Assembly: GCF_029893805.1 (NCBI RefSeq)
Contig: NZ_JARXYP010000002.1
Coordinates: forward strand, 4,278,001-4,342,000
Length of the DNA stretch: 64,000 bases
Source: Streptomyces sp. SAI-135
Lineage (GTDB): Bacteria > Actinomycetota > Actinomycetes > Streptomycetales > Streptomycetaceae
Direction: 5' to 3'
Shown piece by piece: positions 1-7,852 of this stretch. The position numbers were made by a program, and so were the translations under genes. Position 1 is the first letter of the stretch. Each line of letters begins with the position of its first letter. The notes beneath the pieces were generated by a model. It was not told where the DNA came from. It made no database searches and saw only the letters and a list, made by a program, of their open reading frames with translations.

Positions 1-1
1 C

Positions 2-883
2 TTCGTCACCGAGTTCCTCGGCGGAATCGGTTTCGCCCTGCCGCCGGACGCGACCGGACTGCCGGAACTGACCGATGACGACCGGGCGCTCCTGGCCCAG
101 GAACCCCTCGTGGACCGGGAGGTGCCGCTGCGCTACGTCGCGGCGGCCGCTCGCCGCCTCGGCCAACCCGCGCGCGTCCTCGCGGACCGGCTCCGCGAGC
201 TCGGGTACAACGTGCCGGAAGTGCCCGAGGACGACCTCCTGCCCTCCCGTGAGGACATCAAGTTCCTCGGCACGGGCGCCAATCTGGCGGACCCGGGGCG
301 GCCTGTGTCCCTGCTGGGCGTCGCGGGGGCCGCGCGCAGGGCCGACATCGCCTTGGCCGACGCGGTCACTCGGCTCACGGCCCTCGGCTACTGCTTCGCC
401 TTCGAGCCCGAGGTCCTGTCACCCCTCCGCGAGCAGGATGCTCAAGCCCTCTACTTCGGCCTGCAGGAAGCCCCCGAGGAGTTCGGTCCCGTGTCCGCGG
501 ACGTCGTCCGCGCAGCGGCTCAGCACACGGGCCGACGCCACGCCGAGGTCGCGGACTCCCTGACGGCCATGGGCTACGAAGTGACGCCACCCACGCCGGA
601 GTGGAACCGGGAACGGCAACTGGAGGAGGTCCTGGTCTCCGCCCTCCGCAACCCGGTCGGCCGTCCTCTCATCCCGTACGACGGGTCGGTCTCCCTCGTC
701 ACTCTGGCGGTGACCGCCATGCGGGCCGGCACCTCCCTGCGTGAGGCCGCCGAGACGGCCACGGCGCTCGGTGTCCGCCACGAGGCCGAAACCTGGTTCA
801 CCCCCGCCCCGGAGGAATCTCCCGCCCCTTCGGCCGCCGCAACCCCGCCCCCGTCAGCAACCGCACCACCTCCCGGCTGCTGA
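2..883 (+). CDS. C-terminal part of a winged-helix-repeat protein (5' end outside window)
   Basis: The frame is open from base 2 and ends with TGA at 881-883, so the gene begins left of the window. The visible 293 residues carry at least four similar helical units of about 60-70 residues. Each has a VSL/VPL-like start, an Ala/Arg-rich helix and a 'LxALGY'-type end (RLRELGY, RLTALGY, SLTAMGY, ATALGV). This resembles the wHTH repeats attached to Hsp90-like ATPase proteins in Streptomyces (wHTH-Hsp90_Na-assoc type). The N-terminal domain is not visible, so that assignment is inference. The tail is Pro/Ala rich and its last 86 bp overlap the convergent DUF4031 gene. Confidence 0.7.
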   Translation, partial: FVTEFLGGIGFALPPDATGLPELTDDDRALLAQEPLVDREVPLRYVAAAARRLGQPARVLADRLRELGYNVPEVPEDDLLPSREDIKFLGTGANLADPGRPVSLLGVAGAARRADIALADAVTRLTALGYCFAFEPEVLSPLREQDAQALYFGLQEAPEEFGPVSADVVRAAAQHTGRRHAEVADSLTAMGYEVTPPTPEWNRERQLEEVLVSALRNPVGRPLIPYDGSVSLVTLAVTAMRAGTSLREAAETATALGVRHEAETWFTPAPEESPAPSAAATPPPSATAPPPGC

Positions 884-1079
884 CCTCCACCGCGCCCGCC
901 GCGACCACGTCCGCGTAGCGGTGCGCGGGGATGTCGTAGTGGTCGCGCTCGAAGGCCCGGGAGGGCACTCCCAACTCCTCGGCGAACGCGTGCAGTTCAT
1001 CGAAGGAGACGTCGCTGATCAGATGGGACCACAGGCGGCCGTGGCCCGGCCAGGTGGGTGGGTCGATGTAGACGGTCAC
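798..1079 (-). CDS. DUF4031 domain protein
   Basis: A 93-residue protein read from a GTG start (VTVYIDPPTWPGHGRLWSHL). It has the Asp-Pro-Pro and Trp-Ser-His signature at the N-terminus and a 'HRYADVVAAGAVEVSSREVVRLL' style C-terminal half typical of DUF4031. The biochemical function is unknown. The start overlaps the upstream stop by 4 bp (GTGA at 1076-1079), so the two genes are very likely translationally coupled. The 3' end overlaps the convergent wHTH gene by 86 bp. Confidence 0.75.
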   Translation of the reverse strand: MTVYIDPPTWPGHGRLWSHLISDVSFDELHAFAEELGVPSRAFERDHYDIPAHRYADVVAAGAVEVSSREVVRLLTGAGLRRPKGREIPPGRG

Positions 1080-1459
1080 GAGGAGGAGGCCCCGCCCGCC
1101 GCCGTCCCGAGGGAGCCGACCGCCGCGACCCTCACGCCCGCCTTGTGGCACACCCAGTGCGGGTCGGGGCCCAGCTCCGGCTCCACCTCCAGGGCGTGCG
1201 GGTCGCCGGAACCGCACACCGGGCACAGGGGCCAGCGGCCGTAGGTCTCCAGCAGCGCGTCCTGGACGTCCTGGGCGACCAGGCCCGCGACGAACTCCGC
1301 GCCCTGCGGCCACTGCTCCACCCACCAGCGCCGCTGCACGACGGAGTCCTCGACCATCGACACCACGTCGGCGGCGGCGACCTCGCCCGCGGCCAGGTCG
1401 GCGAGCACGCGGGCGCGTGCCGCGTGCAGGGACTGCTCAAGTGGACCGATGGACTCCAT
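1076..1459 (-). CDS. Small conserved protein with CPVC...HWVC metal-like motif
   Basis: A 127-residue protein from ATG at 1459 (MESIGPLEQSL). The first 75 residues are helical and acidic. Near residue 80 a CPVCG motif is followed about 20 residues later by HWVCH, which could form a zinc knuckle. The tail is Gly/Ser rich. It sits directly upstream of, and overlaps by 4 bp, the DUF4031 gene. The family is not recognised beyond that, and DUF4031 partner is the safest description. Confidence 0.65.
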   Translation of the reverse strand: MESIGPLEQSLHAARARVLADLAAGEVAAADVVSMVEDSVVQRRWWVEQWPQGAEFVAGLVAQDVQDALLETYGRWPLCPVCGSGDPHALEVEPELGPDPHWVCHKAGVRVAAVGSLGTAAGGASSS

Positions 1460-1495
1460 GGAGCCATTGTGCGGGCTCTTGACCACGAGTCCGAG

Positions 1496-1543
1496 CCGAA
1501 AATATCTTTCAGGTGTGCCCCAGGAAGTGAAGGAAATTTTCGG
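1496..1543. promoter_or_regulatory. AT-rich 15-bp dyad over the rpiR start: candidate RpiR operator
   Basis: The left arm CCGAAAATATCTTTC (1496-1510) and right arm GAAGGAAATTTTCGG (1529-1543) are inverted copies matching at 13 of 15 positions, separated by 18 bp. Each arm also contains its own GAAA...TTTC half-dyad. AT-rich symmetry is striking here. It covers both candidate GTG starts of the RpiR regulator (1515 and 1527) and lies between the divergent gene pair. SIS-domain RpiR proteins are commonly autoregulators, so this is the obvious operator candidate (inference). Confidence 0.5.
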
Positions 1544-2402
1544 CAGCGCCCTCGCCGCGAAGGTGCGCACGCTGGGTCCCTCCATGACCCGCTCGATGCA
1601 CCGCGTCGCCGAGGCCGTCGCGAACGACCCGGCGGGGTGCGCGGCGCTCACCGTCACGGGCCTCGCCGAACTGACCGGGACGAGCGAGGCGACGGTCGTG
1701 CGGACGGCCCGGCTGCTCGGCTACCCCGGCTACCGCGACCTGCGGCTCGCCCTCGCCGGGCTGGCCGCGCAGCAGCAGTCCGGGCGGGCCCCGGCGATCA
1801 CCACGGACATCGCGGTGGACGATCCGCTCGCGGACGTGGTCGCCAAGCTCGCCTACGACGAGCAGCAGACCCTCGCGGACACGGCGGCCGGGCTGGACAC
1901 CGCCCAGTTGGGGGCGGCGGTCGCCGCGACGGCCTCGGCACGGCGGATCGACGTGTACGGGGTGGGAGCCTCCGGTCTCGTCGCGCAGGACCTCACGCAG
2001 AAGCTGCTGCGGATAGGGCTGATAGCGCAGGCGCACAGTGATCCGCACCTGGCCGTGACGAACGCGGTGCAACTGCGGTCGGGGGACGTGGCGATCGCGA
2101 TCACCCACTCGGGGGCGACCGGTGACGTCATCGAGCCGTTGCGGGTCGCGTTCGAGCACGGGGCCACCACGGTGGCCATCACCGGGCGGCCGGACGGCGC
2201 GGTGGCCCAGTACGCCGACCATGTGCTGACGACGTCCACCGCCCGGGAGAGCGAGCTGCGGCCCGCGGCGATGTCGTCACGGACCAGTCAGCTCCTCGTG
2301 GTGGACTGTCTGTTCGTGGGGGTGGCGCAACGCACGTACGAGACGGCGGCGCCCGCGCTGGCCGCGTCCTACGAGGCGCTGGCGCATCGGCACCGCCGGT
2401 AG
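1515..2402 (+). CDS. RpiR/MurR-family transcriptional regulator (HTH + SIS)
   Basis: A 295-residue regulator. The N-terminal RpiR-type HTH (about residues 15-85) includes 'ELTGTSEATVVRTARLLGYPGY'. It is followed by a C-terminal SIS sugar-phosphate-binding domain (about 120-260) with 'RIDVYGVGASGLVAQDLTQKL' and 'AITHSGATGDVI'. The next gene is murQ, so its likely ligand is N-acetylmuramate-6-phosphate or a related amino-sugar phosphate (inference from context). GTG at 1515 is chosen; GTG at 1527 (VKEIF) is also possible. A strong AT-rich dyad overlaps both. Confidence 0.85.
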   Translation: MPQEVKEIFGSALAAKVRTLGPSMTRSMHRVAEAVANDPAGCAALTVTGLAELTGTSEATVVRTARLLGYPGYRDLRLALAGLAAQQQSGRAPAITTDIAVDDPLADVVAKLAYDEQQTLADTAAGLDTAQLGAAVAATASARRIDVYGVGASGLVAQDLTQKLLRIGLIAQAHSDPHLAVTNAVQLRSGDVAIAITHSGATGDVIEPLRVAFEHGATTVAITGRPDGAVAQYADHVLTTSTARESELRPAAMSSRTSQLLVVDCLFVGVAQRTYETAAPALAASYEALAHRHRR

Positions 2403-2416
2403 ACGAGTTACCCGGT

Positions 2417-2450
2417 AGACGTCGGTCCCGAAGAGACGTCGGTCACGAAG
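2417..2450 (+). repeat. Tandem 17-bp direct repeat just upstream of murQ
   Basis: AGACGTCGGTCCCGAAG (2417-2433) is followed immediately by AGACGTCGGTCACGAAG (2434-2450), a perfect head-to-tail pair with one mismatch. It fills most of the 64-bp rpiR-murQ gap, ending 16 bp before the murQ ATG. It could be a regulatory site or replication slippage. No known motif is recognised. Confidence 0.6.
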
Positions 2451-2466
2451 AAAGAGCCGCTCCCTC

Positions 2467-3411
2467 ATGACCTCGACCTCCAACCCCCGTGAACTGCAAG
2501 CTCAGTTGGAGACGCTCACCACCGAGGCCTTCCGGCCCGAGCTCGCCGACATCGATCAGTTGCCGACTCTCGACATCGCCCGGCTGATGAACGGCGAGGA
2601 CACCTCCGTGCCCGCCGCGGTGTCCCGGCGGTTGCCGCAGATCGCCGCCGCCATCGACGCGATCGCCGAGCGCATGTCCCGGGGCGGCCGGCTGATCTAC
2701 GCCGGTGCCGGCACCGCCGGACGCCTCGGCGTCCTGGACGCATCCGAGTGCCCGCCGACCTTCAACACGGACCCGGCGCAGGTCGTGGGCCTGATCGCCG
2801 GTGGCCCCGAAGCGCTGGTCACGTCAGTCGAGGGCGCGGAGGACTCCGCCGAACTGGCGCGGGCCGACCTGGACGGCCTCGCGGTGACGCCCGCGGACTC
2901 GGTGGTCGGGGTGTCCGCGTCCGGCCGTACCCCGTACGCCGTGGGCGCGGTCGAACACGCCCGCGCGCTCGGGGCGTTGACGGTCGGCCTGTCCTGCAAC
3001 GCGGACAGCGCGCTGGCGGCCGCGGCCGACCACGGCATCGAGGTGGTCGTCGGCCCCGAACTGCTCACCGGCTCCACCCGCCTCAAGGCGGGCACCGCGC
3101 AGAAGCTCGTCCTCAACATGCTGTCGACGATCACGATGATCCGTCTCGGCAAGACCTACGGAAACCTGATGGTCGACGTCCGCGCCTCCAACGAGAAGCT
3201 GCGGGCCCGCTCCCGCCGTATCGTCGCCCTCGCCACCGGCGCCGATGAGCGGGAGGTCGAGGAGGCCCTGGCCGCCACGGACGGCGAGGTGAAGAACGCG
3301 ATCCTGACGATCCTGGCCGACGTCGACGGGCCCACGGCGGCCCGGCTGCTGGCGGAGTCGGGGGGCCATCTGCGGGCCGCGCTCAGCGGCGGACCAGCAC
3401 CGCGTGAGTGA
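2467..3411 (+). CDS. murQ: N-acetylmuramic acid 6-phosphate etherase
   Basis: A 314-residue cytoplasmic enzyme that cleaves the lactyl ether of MurNAc-6-phosphate to give GlcNAc-6-phosphate and D-lactate, feeding peptidoglycan sugars toward NagA. The SIS fold is shown by 'GGRLIYAGAGTAGRLGVLDASECPPTF' (about 73-100) and 'VVGVSASGRTPYAVGA'. The typical MurQ stretch 'LTGSTRLKAGTAQKLVLNM' follows. Length matches the family. It lies 64 bp after the RpiR regulator, its probable controller. The nagA gene in the same window would take its product downstream. The 3' end overlaps the convergent reductase gene by 29 bp. Confidence 0.95.
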   Translation: MTSTSNPRELQAQLETLTTEAFRPELADIDQLPTLDIARLMNGEDTSVPAAVSRRLPQIAAAIDAIAERMSRGGRLIYAGAGTAGRLGVLDASECPPTFNTDPAQVVGLIAGGPEALVTSVEGAEDSAELARADLDGLAVTPADSVVGVSASGRTPYAVGAVEHARALGALTVGLSCNADSALAAAADHGIEVVVGPELLTGSTRLKAGTAQKLVLNMLSTITMIRLGKTYGNLMVDVRASNEKLRARSRRIVALATGADEREVEEALAATDGEVKNAILTILADVDGPTAARLLAESGGHLRAALSGGPAPRE

Positions 3412-4021
3412 CGTTCGGTGAGCCGACCAGCTCGGACACCCGGTAGCCGTCGATGCCCCCGCCCAGGTCGTCGAGCAGCCGCTCGCCGCGCCCGATGAGC
3501 ATCGGCGCGATCACCAGGTGGAGCTCGTCGATCAGCCCGGCACGCAGGTACTGCCGGATGGTCGCCGCGCCGCCGCCGATCCGGACGTCCTTGCCGTCCG
3601 CGGCGTCGAAGGCGCGCCGGAGGACCGTCTCCGGCGGCTCGTCGGTGAAGTGGAAGGTGGTTCCACCGGCCATCTCCAGTGACGGCCGCAGGTGGTGGGT
3701 GTGCACGAAGACGTCGTGGTGGTACGGCGGGTTCTCGCCCCACCAGCCCTGCCAGGACTCGTCCTCCCACGGCCCCCGCTGCGGGCCGAACATGTTCCGT
3801 CCCATGATCGTGGCGCCGATGTTCCGGTCGCCGCGGACGAAGTACTCGACGTCGGTCCCGCCCTTTCCGGCGGCCAGGTCCTCCGTCGCGGCGACGAACC
3901 ACCGGTGCAGTTCGTCGCCCCAGCCGACGCCGTCGCCGAACGGGGCGTCCAGCCGCTGGTTCGGCCCCGCCATGAAGCCGTCGAGGGAGATCGTCACGTT
4001 GTGCACCCGGACCTTGGGCAT
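3383..4021 (-). CDS. Dihydrofolate reductase family protein (RibD C-terminal-like)
   Basis: A 212-residue protein from ATG at 4021 (MPKVRVHNVTISLDGFMAG). The opening 'VTISLDGFMAGPNQ' and the later 'GGAATIRQYLRAGLIDELHLVIAPMLIGRG' are classic for the RibD/DHFR-like fold that binds NADPH. Such stand-alone proteins occur widely in Streptomyces and their substrates are mostly unknown. An in-frame ATG three codons earlier (4030) is an alternative start. The gene is convergent with murQ and overlaps it by 29 bp. Confidence 0.85.
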   Translation of the reverse strand: MPKVRVHNVTISLDGFMAGPNQRLDAPFGDGVGWGDELHRWFVAATEDLAAGKGGTDVEYFVRGDRNIGATIMGRNMFGPQRGPWEDESWQGWWGENPPYHHDVFVHTHHLRPSLEMAGGTTFHFTDEPPETVLRRAFDAADGKDVRIGGGAATIRQYLRAGLIDELHLVIAPMLIGRGERLLDDLGGGIDGYRVSELVGSPNVTHAVLVRR

Positions 4022-4051
4022 GGCCTGCACCTCTCGTGTGGTGGCGTGCTC

Positions 4052-4735
4052 TCACCCCTGCGTCGATCCGAGCGTGCCTGGATCGACATCCGCGCGCACC
4101 TTTTTCCAGACGAGGGTCTGACGCCAGAAGAGCCGCCGCCTCAGCCGGACGCCGGGGAGGACGCGGCGGGCCTCGCGGACGAACTCGGTGTAGGGGACGT
4201 CGGCGGGGCGGGTGGGGGCGGTCATCGCGACGGGGCGTGGTGCCTTCCGCCCTCGGTTCTTGATCCAGCCGGTGATCAGGTTGAGCGGGACGGACACCAG
4301 GCCCAGGAGGGTCTGGACGCGGGTGTCCTCCCGGGTCAGGCCGACGATCACCAGGGTGCCGCCGGGGGCCAGCCGCTGCCTGAACCGGACGAGGGTCTCG
4401 GTCAGGGGCAGGTGGTGGAGTACGGCGACACAGGTGATGACGTCGAAGCGGCCGCCCTCGTCGTACGACAGGGCGTCCGCGACGGAGAAGACGACGGGGA
4501 GCCCGGGGTCGGTGGACGCCCGTGCCTCGCCGATGATCCGTTCGTCGCTGTCGATGCCCTGCACCTCCCTCGCCCGCGTGGCCAGCAACCGTGCCAGGTC
4601 GCCGGAACCGCAGCCGACGTCCAGGGCGCGATCAAAACGGACGGGCAACTGGCGCAGGATCCACCGGTGGAAGTGGGCGTTGTGGCTCCACGGATGGGCG
4701 TCGTTGAAGCGGGCGAGGGCGTCCAGGAGAGGCAT
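4052..4735 (-). CDS. Class I SAM-dependent methyltransferase
   Basis: A 227-residue methyltransferase with motif I 'ALDVGCGSGDLARLL' (about 41-55), an acidic ribose-binding residue in 'VQGIDSDERII', 'FDVITCVAVLHHLP' and the 'LAPGGTLVIVGL' post-motif. This is the Methyltransf_11/25 family architecture. The substrate cannot be read from sequence. It begins 9 bp after the stop of a small upstream frame (4745-5026), so the two may form an operon. Confidence 0.88.
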   Translation of the reverse strand: MPLLDALARFNDAHPWSHNAHFHRWILRQLPVRFDRALDVGCGSGDLARLLATRAREVQGIDSDERIIGEARASTDPGLPVVFSVADALSYDEGGRFDVITCVAVLHHLPLTETLVRFRQRLAPGGTLVIVGLTREDTRVQTLLGLVSVPLNLITGWIKNRGRKAPRPVAMTAPTRPADVPYTEFVREARRVLPGVRLRRRLFWRQTLVWKKVRADVDPGTLGSTQG

Positions 4736-4744
4736 GGGTTCATT

Positions 4745-5026
4745 TCAACAGGGCATCCACCCCTCCCTGTTGGCCTTCCGCACCCTCGCCCGCAGCACCT
4801 CGGCCTGCGGAGCGGGCCCGGTGGACTCCGGCGGGCAGTCCCACTCCCGCCCGCCGTCCAGGGGCCGCAGCTGCACTCTCCCGCCCAGGCGTCCCCTCAC
4901 CTCCCCCACCGCCCGCGACCACTGGACCGAGTAGGGCCCAGGACGACGGACCTCGGCGGCCCCCTGCCCAGCGCGGGGATGGAGGACAAGGTCCGCCGCG
5001 ACGCCCAGGAGGCGGCGAGCGATCAC
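4745..5026 (-). CDS. Small hypothetical protein upstream of the methyltransferase
   Basis: A possible 93-residue protein from GTG at 5026. Its C-terminal 65 residues (PYSVQWSRAVGEVRGRLGG to REGWMPC) look like a conserved small domain with coding-type composition. The N-terminal 25 residues look less natural, and no better start with a clear Shine-Dalgarno was found, so the start is uncertain. The stop lies 9 bp before the methyltransferase start on the same strand, which supports a real coupled gene. No family is recognised. Confidence 0.4.
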   Translation of the reverse strand: MIARRLLGVAADLVLHPRAGQGAAEVRRPGPYSVQWSRAVGEVRGRLGGRVQLRPLDGGREWDCPPESTGPAPQAEVLRARVRKANREGWMPC

Positions 5027-5153
5027 GCCTGACCCAAGATGATCGTCCCGGCGAGTTGAACAACCCCTCCCCCAAGAGGTCAGGATCTGACCTATATGCC
5101 TCTTAGCGTGTGACCTGTCCACGGAAGAGCAGCAGTCCACGGAGGGCCACACC

Positions 5154-5690
5154 ATGACCACCGCCACGAAGACCACCCTGCCCACCGGCGAGCGCGCCGA
5201 CCTGCTGGAGGCGCTCGCCAAGCAGCGGCACTTCCTGCGCTTCACCACCCGTGACCTCACCGACGAGCAGGTCGGGCAGCGGACCACGGTCAGCGAGCTG
5301 TGTCTCGGCGGCCTGATCAAGCACGTCACGTCGGTGGAACGGAACTGGGTGCGCTTCATCCAGGAGGGCCCGTCGTCGATGGGCGACTTCACCGCCATGA
5401 CCGAGGAGGACTGGGCCAGGCGGGCCGACGAGTTCAAGATGCTGCCCGGCGAGACCCTGGCCGGCGTACTGGCCGCCTACGCGGAGACGGCCGAGCGGAC
5501 GGACGAGCTGGTCGCCACCCTGCCCGACCTGGACGCCGCCCATCCGCTGCCCAAGGCGCCCTGGTTCGAGGCCGGGGCCCAGTGGTCGGCCCGCAGGGTG
5601 CTGCTGCACATCGTCGCCGAGACCGCCCAGCACGCCGGCCACGCCGACATCGTCCGGGAGGCCCTGGACGGCGCCAAGAGCATGGGCTGA
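5154..5690 (+). CDS. DinB-family protein (DUF664-like)
   Basis: A 178-residue four-helix-bundle protein beginning 'MTTATKTTLPTGERADLLEALAKQRHFL'. Metal-type histidines appear as 'LIKHVTSVERNW' near residue 60 and 'HIVAETAQHAGHADI' near residue 160, the pattern of the DinB/mycothiol-dependent enzyme superfamily. Streptomyces has many paralogues, probably thiol transferases or isomerases with unknown substrates. It has its own terminator hairpin right after the stop. Confidence 0.88.
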   Translation: MTTATKTTLPTGERADLLEALAKQRHFLRFTTRDLTDEQVGQRTTVSELCLGGLIKHVTSVERNWVRFIQEGPSSMGDFTAMTEEDWARRADEFKMLPGETLAGVLAAYAETAERTDELVATLPDLDAAHPLPKAPWFEAGAQWSARRVLLHIVAETAQHAGHADIVREALDGAKSMG

Positions 5691-5694
5691 CCGG

Positions 5695-5728
5695 AGCCCC
5701 CGCAGGCGCAGCACCGTCTGCGGGGGCT
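5695..5728 (+). terminator. Hairpin terminator after DinB gene
   Basis: AGCCCCCGCAG (5695-5705) and CTGCGGGGGCT (5718-5728) form a perfect 11-bp GC-rich stem with a 12-nt loop, starting 4 bp after the stop at 5690. There is no clean U-tract, as is common in Streptomyces. It lies 23 bp before the next start, so it also forms that gene's leader region. Confidence 0.7.
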
Positions 5729-5751
5729 TGCCCCCCTCGTACCCTGAAACC

Positions 5752-6321
5752 ATGAACCACGCCCAGCTCACCGCCCTAGGCCGTGCTCTCCGTCTCCTCG
5801 GCGAGCACGGGGACGCCCTCACCGGTGACACCCCGGACGCCAAGCTGCATGAGATGAAGGGCGACCTCAAGCGGGCCCTGGACCTCCTGGAGGACAGCGT
5901 CAGCGCCGCCGCCCCCACCACCCGCTGCGCCGAGCACCCGAACGGCCCGGTCGACGAGAACGCCCCCGACCTGTGCCTGCTGTGCGAGACGCGCCGCAGG
6001 GCGGCCCGCCGTGCCGAGATCAACGGACCCTCCGCGCGTCCCCGCTCCACCGAACCCGCCCCTTCCCGGTACGGGGTGCGGGAGGACCGGCCCCAGCCCC
6101 AGCAGCGCTGGCTGCCGGAGCAGTGGACCGGACAGGAGTGGCAGCTGTGCGGGACGCCGAGGCGGGACCGGCACGAGGCCGAGCTCTACCTCGCCGCCCA
6201 GCGCCGTGGGCCGCGCGCCGCGATGGCGTACCGGCTGGTCCACGAGTTCACCGACTACGAGGTGCTGCGGGTGTGGGGCACCCCGGTCAGGGTCGACATC
6301 GAGCCGCTCGGCAACCTCTAG
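5752..6321 (+). CDS. Conserved hypothetical protein with C..H...C..C motif
   Basis: A 189-residue protein from ATG at 5752 (MNHAQLTALGRALRLLGE). An N-terminal helical region (1-55) precedes 'TTRCAEHPNGPVDENAPDLCLLCETRRR', which has cysteines and a histidine spaced as a possible zinc knuckle. A Pro-rich linker follows, then a C-terminal block (about 115-189, 'EWQLCGTPRRDRHEAELYL') resembling a small alpha/beta unit. The family is unknown. The last 35 bp overlap the convergent carboxylesterase gene. Confidence 0.65.
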   Translation: MNHAQLTALGRALRLLGEHGDALTGDTPDAKLHEMKGDLKRALDLLEDSVSAAAPTTRCAEHPNGPVDENAPDLCLLCETRRRAARRAEINGPSARPRSTEPAPSRYGVREDRPQPQQRWLPEQWTGQEWQLCGTPRRDRHEAELYLAAQRRGPRAAMAYRLVHEFTDYEVLRVWGTPVRVDIEPLGNL

Positions 6322-7777
6322 AGGCGCCGACCTCCGGCGTCACGTCCAGGACCTGAGTGGCGCGCCGCTCGTCGTCGTACGCCGGCCATCCCGGGTCCCC
6401 GGTGCGCGCGAACCCGGTCCACACCGACTGGAAGCGTGCGGTCAGCGCCCTGGCCTCGTCCGGCACCCCGGTCCCCGCGAACAGCAGAGCCCCGAGGTCG
6501 GCGTCGTACGTGCCGAACAGCAGGGGGATGTCCAGGCCGTGGCACGCGCCGAGCGCGCCGCCGAACGCCGGTGCGCTCCAGGTCAGTTCGTACAGGTGGG
6601 CCCGGCCGCCGCCCGCGGTCTGCGCCTGCGCCAGCCGCAGGGACGGCATGTTGAACAGCCAGTCCGTCTGCACCCGTTCGTAGAGCTCGGTCGGGGTGGC
6701 GCCCGGGAAGGCCTCGCGGTAGGCGCGCTCACCGTCGGGTCCCGGCGCGAAGATCCGCAGCGCGGCGGACGCCTGCTCCTCGGTGATCCGGCCGAGCTGC
6801 TCGCCGAGGGCGAGGAAGAGCCGGTACTCGTCGCGGTTGTGTCCGACGAGCAGTTCCACGTCCCGCCCGGCGCCCGCCGCCAGCGCCTCCCAGGGCGTGC
6901 ACGGCAGCACCTCCCCGTCGACGACCGGCGCGAAGGGGGTGACGGTGGGCGCCGCCTGCCCCCACCGGTCCTCACAGCTACGCATACGCGCGCTCAACCG
7001 CATTCCTGCCGAGGGGAGTTCACGCGGATCGACGGCGGACAGCGCGGCGACGGACGGAGTGAGCCCCGCCTCCTTGCCGATCTCCACCGCTATGTCCCGG
7101 GCGAGTTCGGCGGAGAAGTACGGGCCGGGAACGCTCTGCGCGACGGCCCGCCCGAACAGGCCCCGCGCGGCAGGCATCGCCAGCAGCGAGGACACCGACC
7201 CCGCGCCCGCCGACTCCCCGAACACCGTGACCTGCCCGGGGTCCCCGCCGAACGCCGTGATGTTGTCCCGCACCCACTCCAGCGCCGCGACCTGGTCCAG
7301 CAGACCCCGGTTCGCGGGCGCCCCCTCCAGCAGGGCGAACCCCTCGACGCCGACACGGTAGTTGAGGGTCACGACGACCACGTCACCGGCGCGCGCGAGG
7401 TGCTGGGCGTCGTAGCCGGGGCTGCCGGAGTGGCCGAGCTTGTAGGCGCCGCCGTAGATCCACACCATGACCGGGCGGCGGGCCGCGGGGTCGGTCGCGG
7501 GGGTCCATACGTTGACCGTCAGCCAGTCGTCACCGGTGGGCGTCGGCTGTGCCACCGCCTGGTCCCCGAAGGCGGGCTCCTGCGGGGGCGGGGGCCCGAA
7601 GGCGTACGCCTCCCGGGTCCCTTCCCAGCTCCTGACGGGCCGCGGTGCCTGGAACCGCGCCTCTCCCACCGGCGGTTCGGCGAACGGGATCCCCCGGAAG
7701 ACCACCAGTCCGTCCTCGGCGCGCCCGCGCACGGCACCGGCCGCGGTACGCACCTCGAGACCCTCGGCTGACGTCAT
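6287..7777 (-). CDS. Type-B carboxylesterase/lipase family protein
   Basis: A 496-residue alpha/beta hydrolase. 'FRGIPFAEPPVGE' near residue 28 is the family N-terminal signature. An oxyanion-hole 'GGAYKLG' lies near 110, the nucleophile elbow 'GESAGAGS' near 190, an acidic residue in 'VGHNRDEY' near 315, and a catalytic-type His in 'GACHGLDIPLLFGTY' near 410. There is no obvious signal peptide, so it is probably cytoplasmic. The C-terminal 15 residues are Arg/Cys rich and overlap the convergent gene, so the end may be extended compared with relatives. Confidence 0.9.
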   Translation of the reverse strand: MTSAEGLEVRTAAGAVRGRAEDGLVVFRGIPFAEPPVGEARFQAPRPVRSWEGTREAYAFGPPPPQEPAFGDQAVAQPTPTGDDWLTVNVWTPATDPAARRPVMVWIYGGAYKLGHSGSPGYDAQHLARAGDVVVVTLNYRVGVEGFALLEGAPANRGLLDQVAALEWVRDNITAFGGDPGQVTVFGESAGAGSVSSLLAMPAARGLFGRAVAQSVPGPYFSAELARDIAVEIGKEAGLTPSVAALSAVDPRELPSAGMRLSARMRSCEDRWGQAAPTVTPFAPVVDGEVLPCTPWEALAAGAGRDVELLVGHNRDEYRLFLALGEQLGRITEEQASAALRIFAPGPDGERAYREAFPGATPTELYERVQTDWLFNMPSLRLAQAQTAGGGRAHLYELTWSAPAFGGALGACHGLDIPLLFGTYDADLGALLFAGTGVPDEARALTARFQSVWTGFARTGDPGWPAYDDERRATQVLDVTPEVGASRGCRAARCRP

Positions 7778-7852
7778 CGGTCGAACTCCTCACAGGTCGG
7801 GGCTGCTTCGCCTCACTCCAGCCCACGTCCCTTGCCCGGGTCAACCAAGCCG

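Noticed and set aside
5099..5153. Possible leader peptide before the DinB gene
   Set aside because: No start with a ribosome-binding site and no conserved pattern could be supported.
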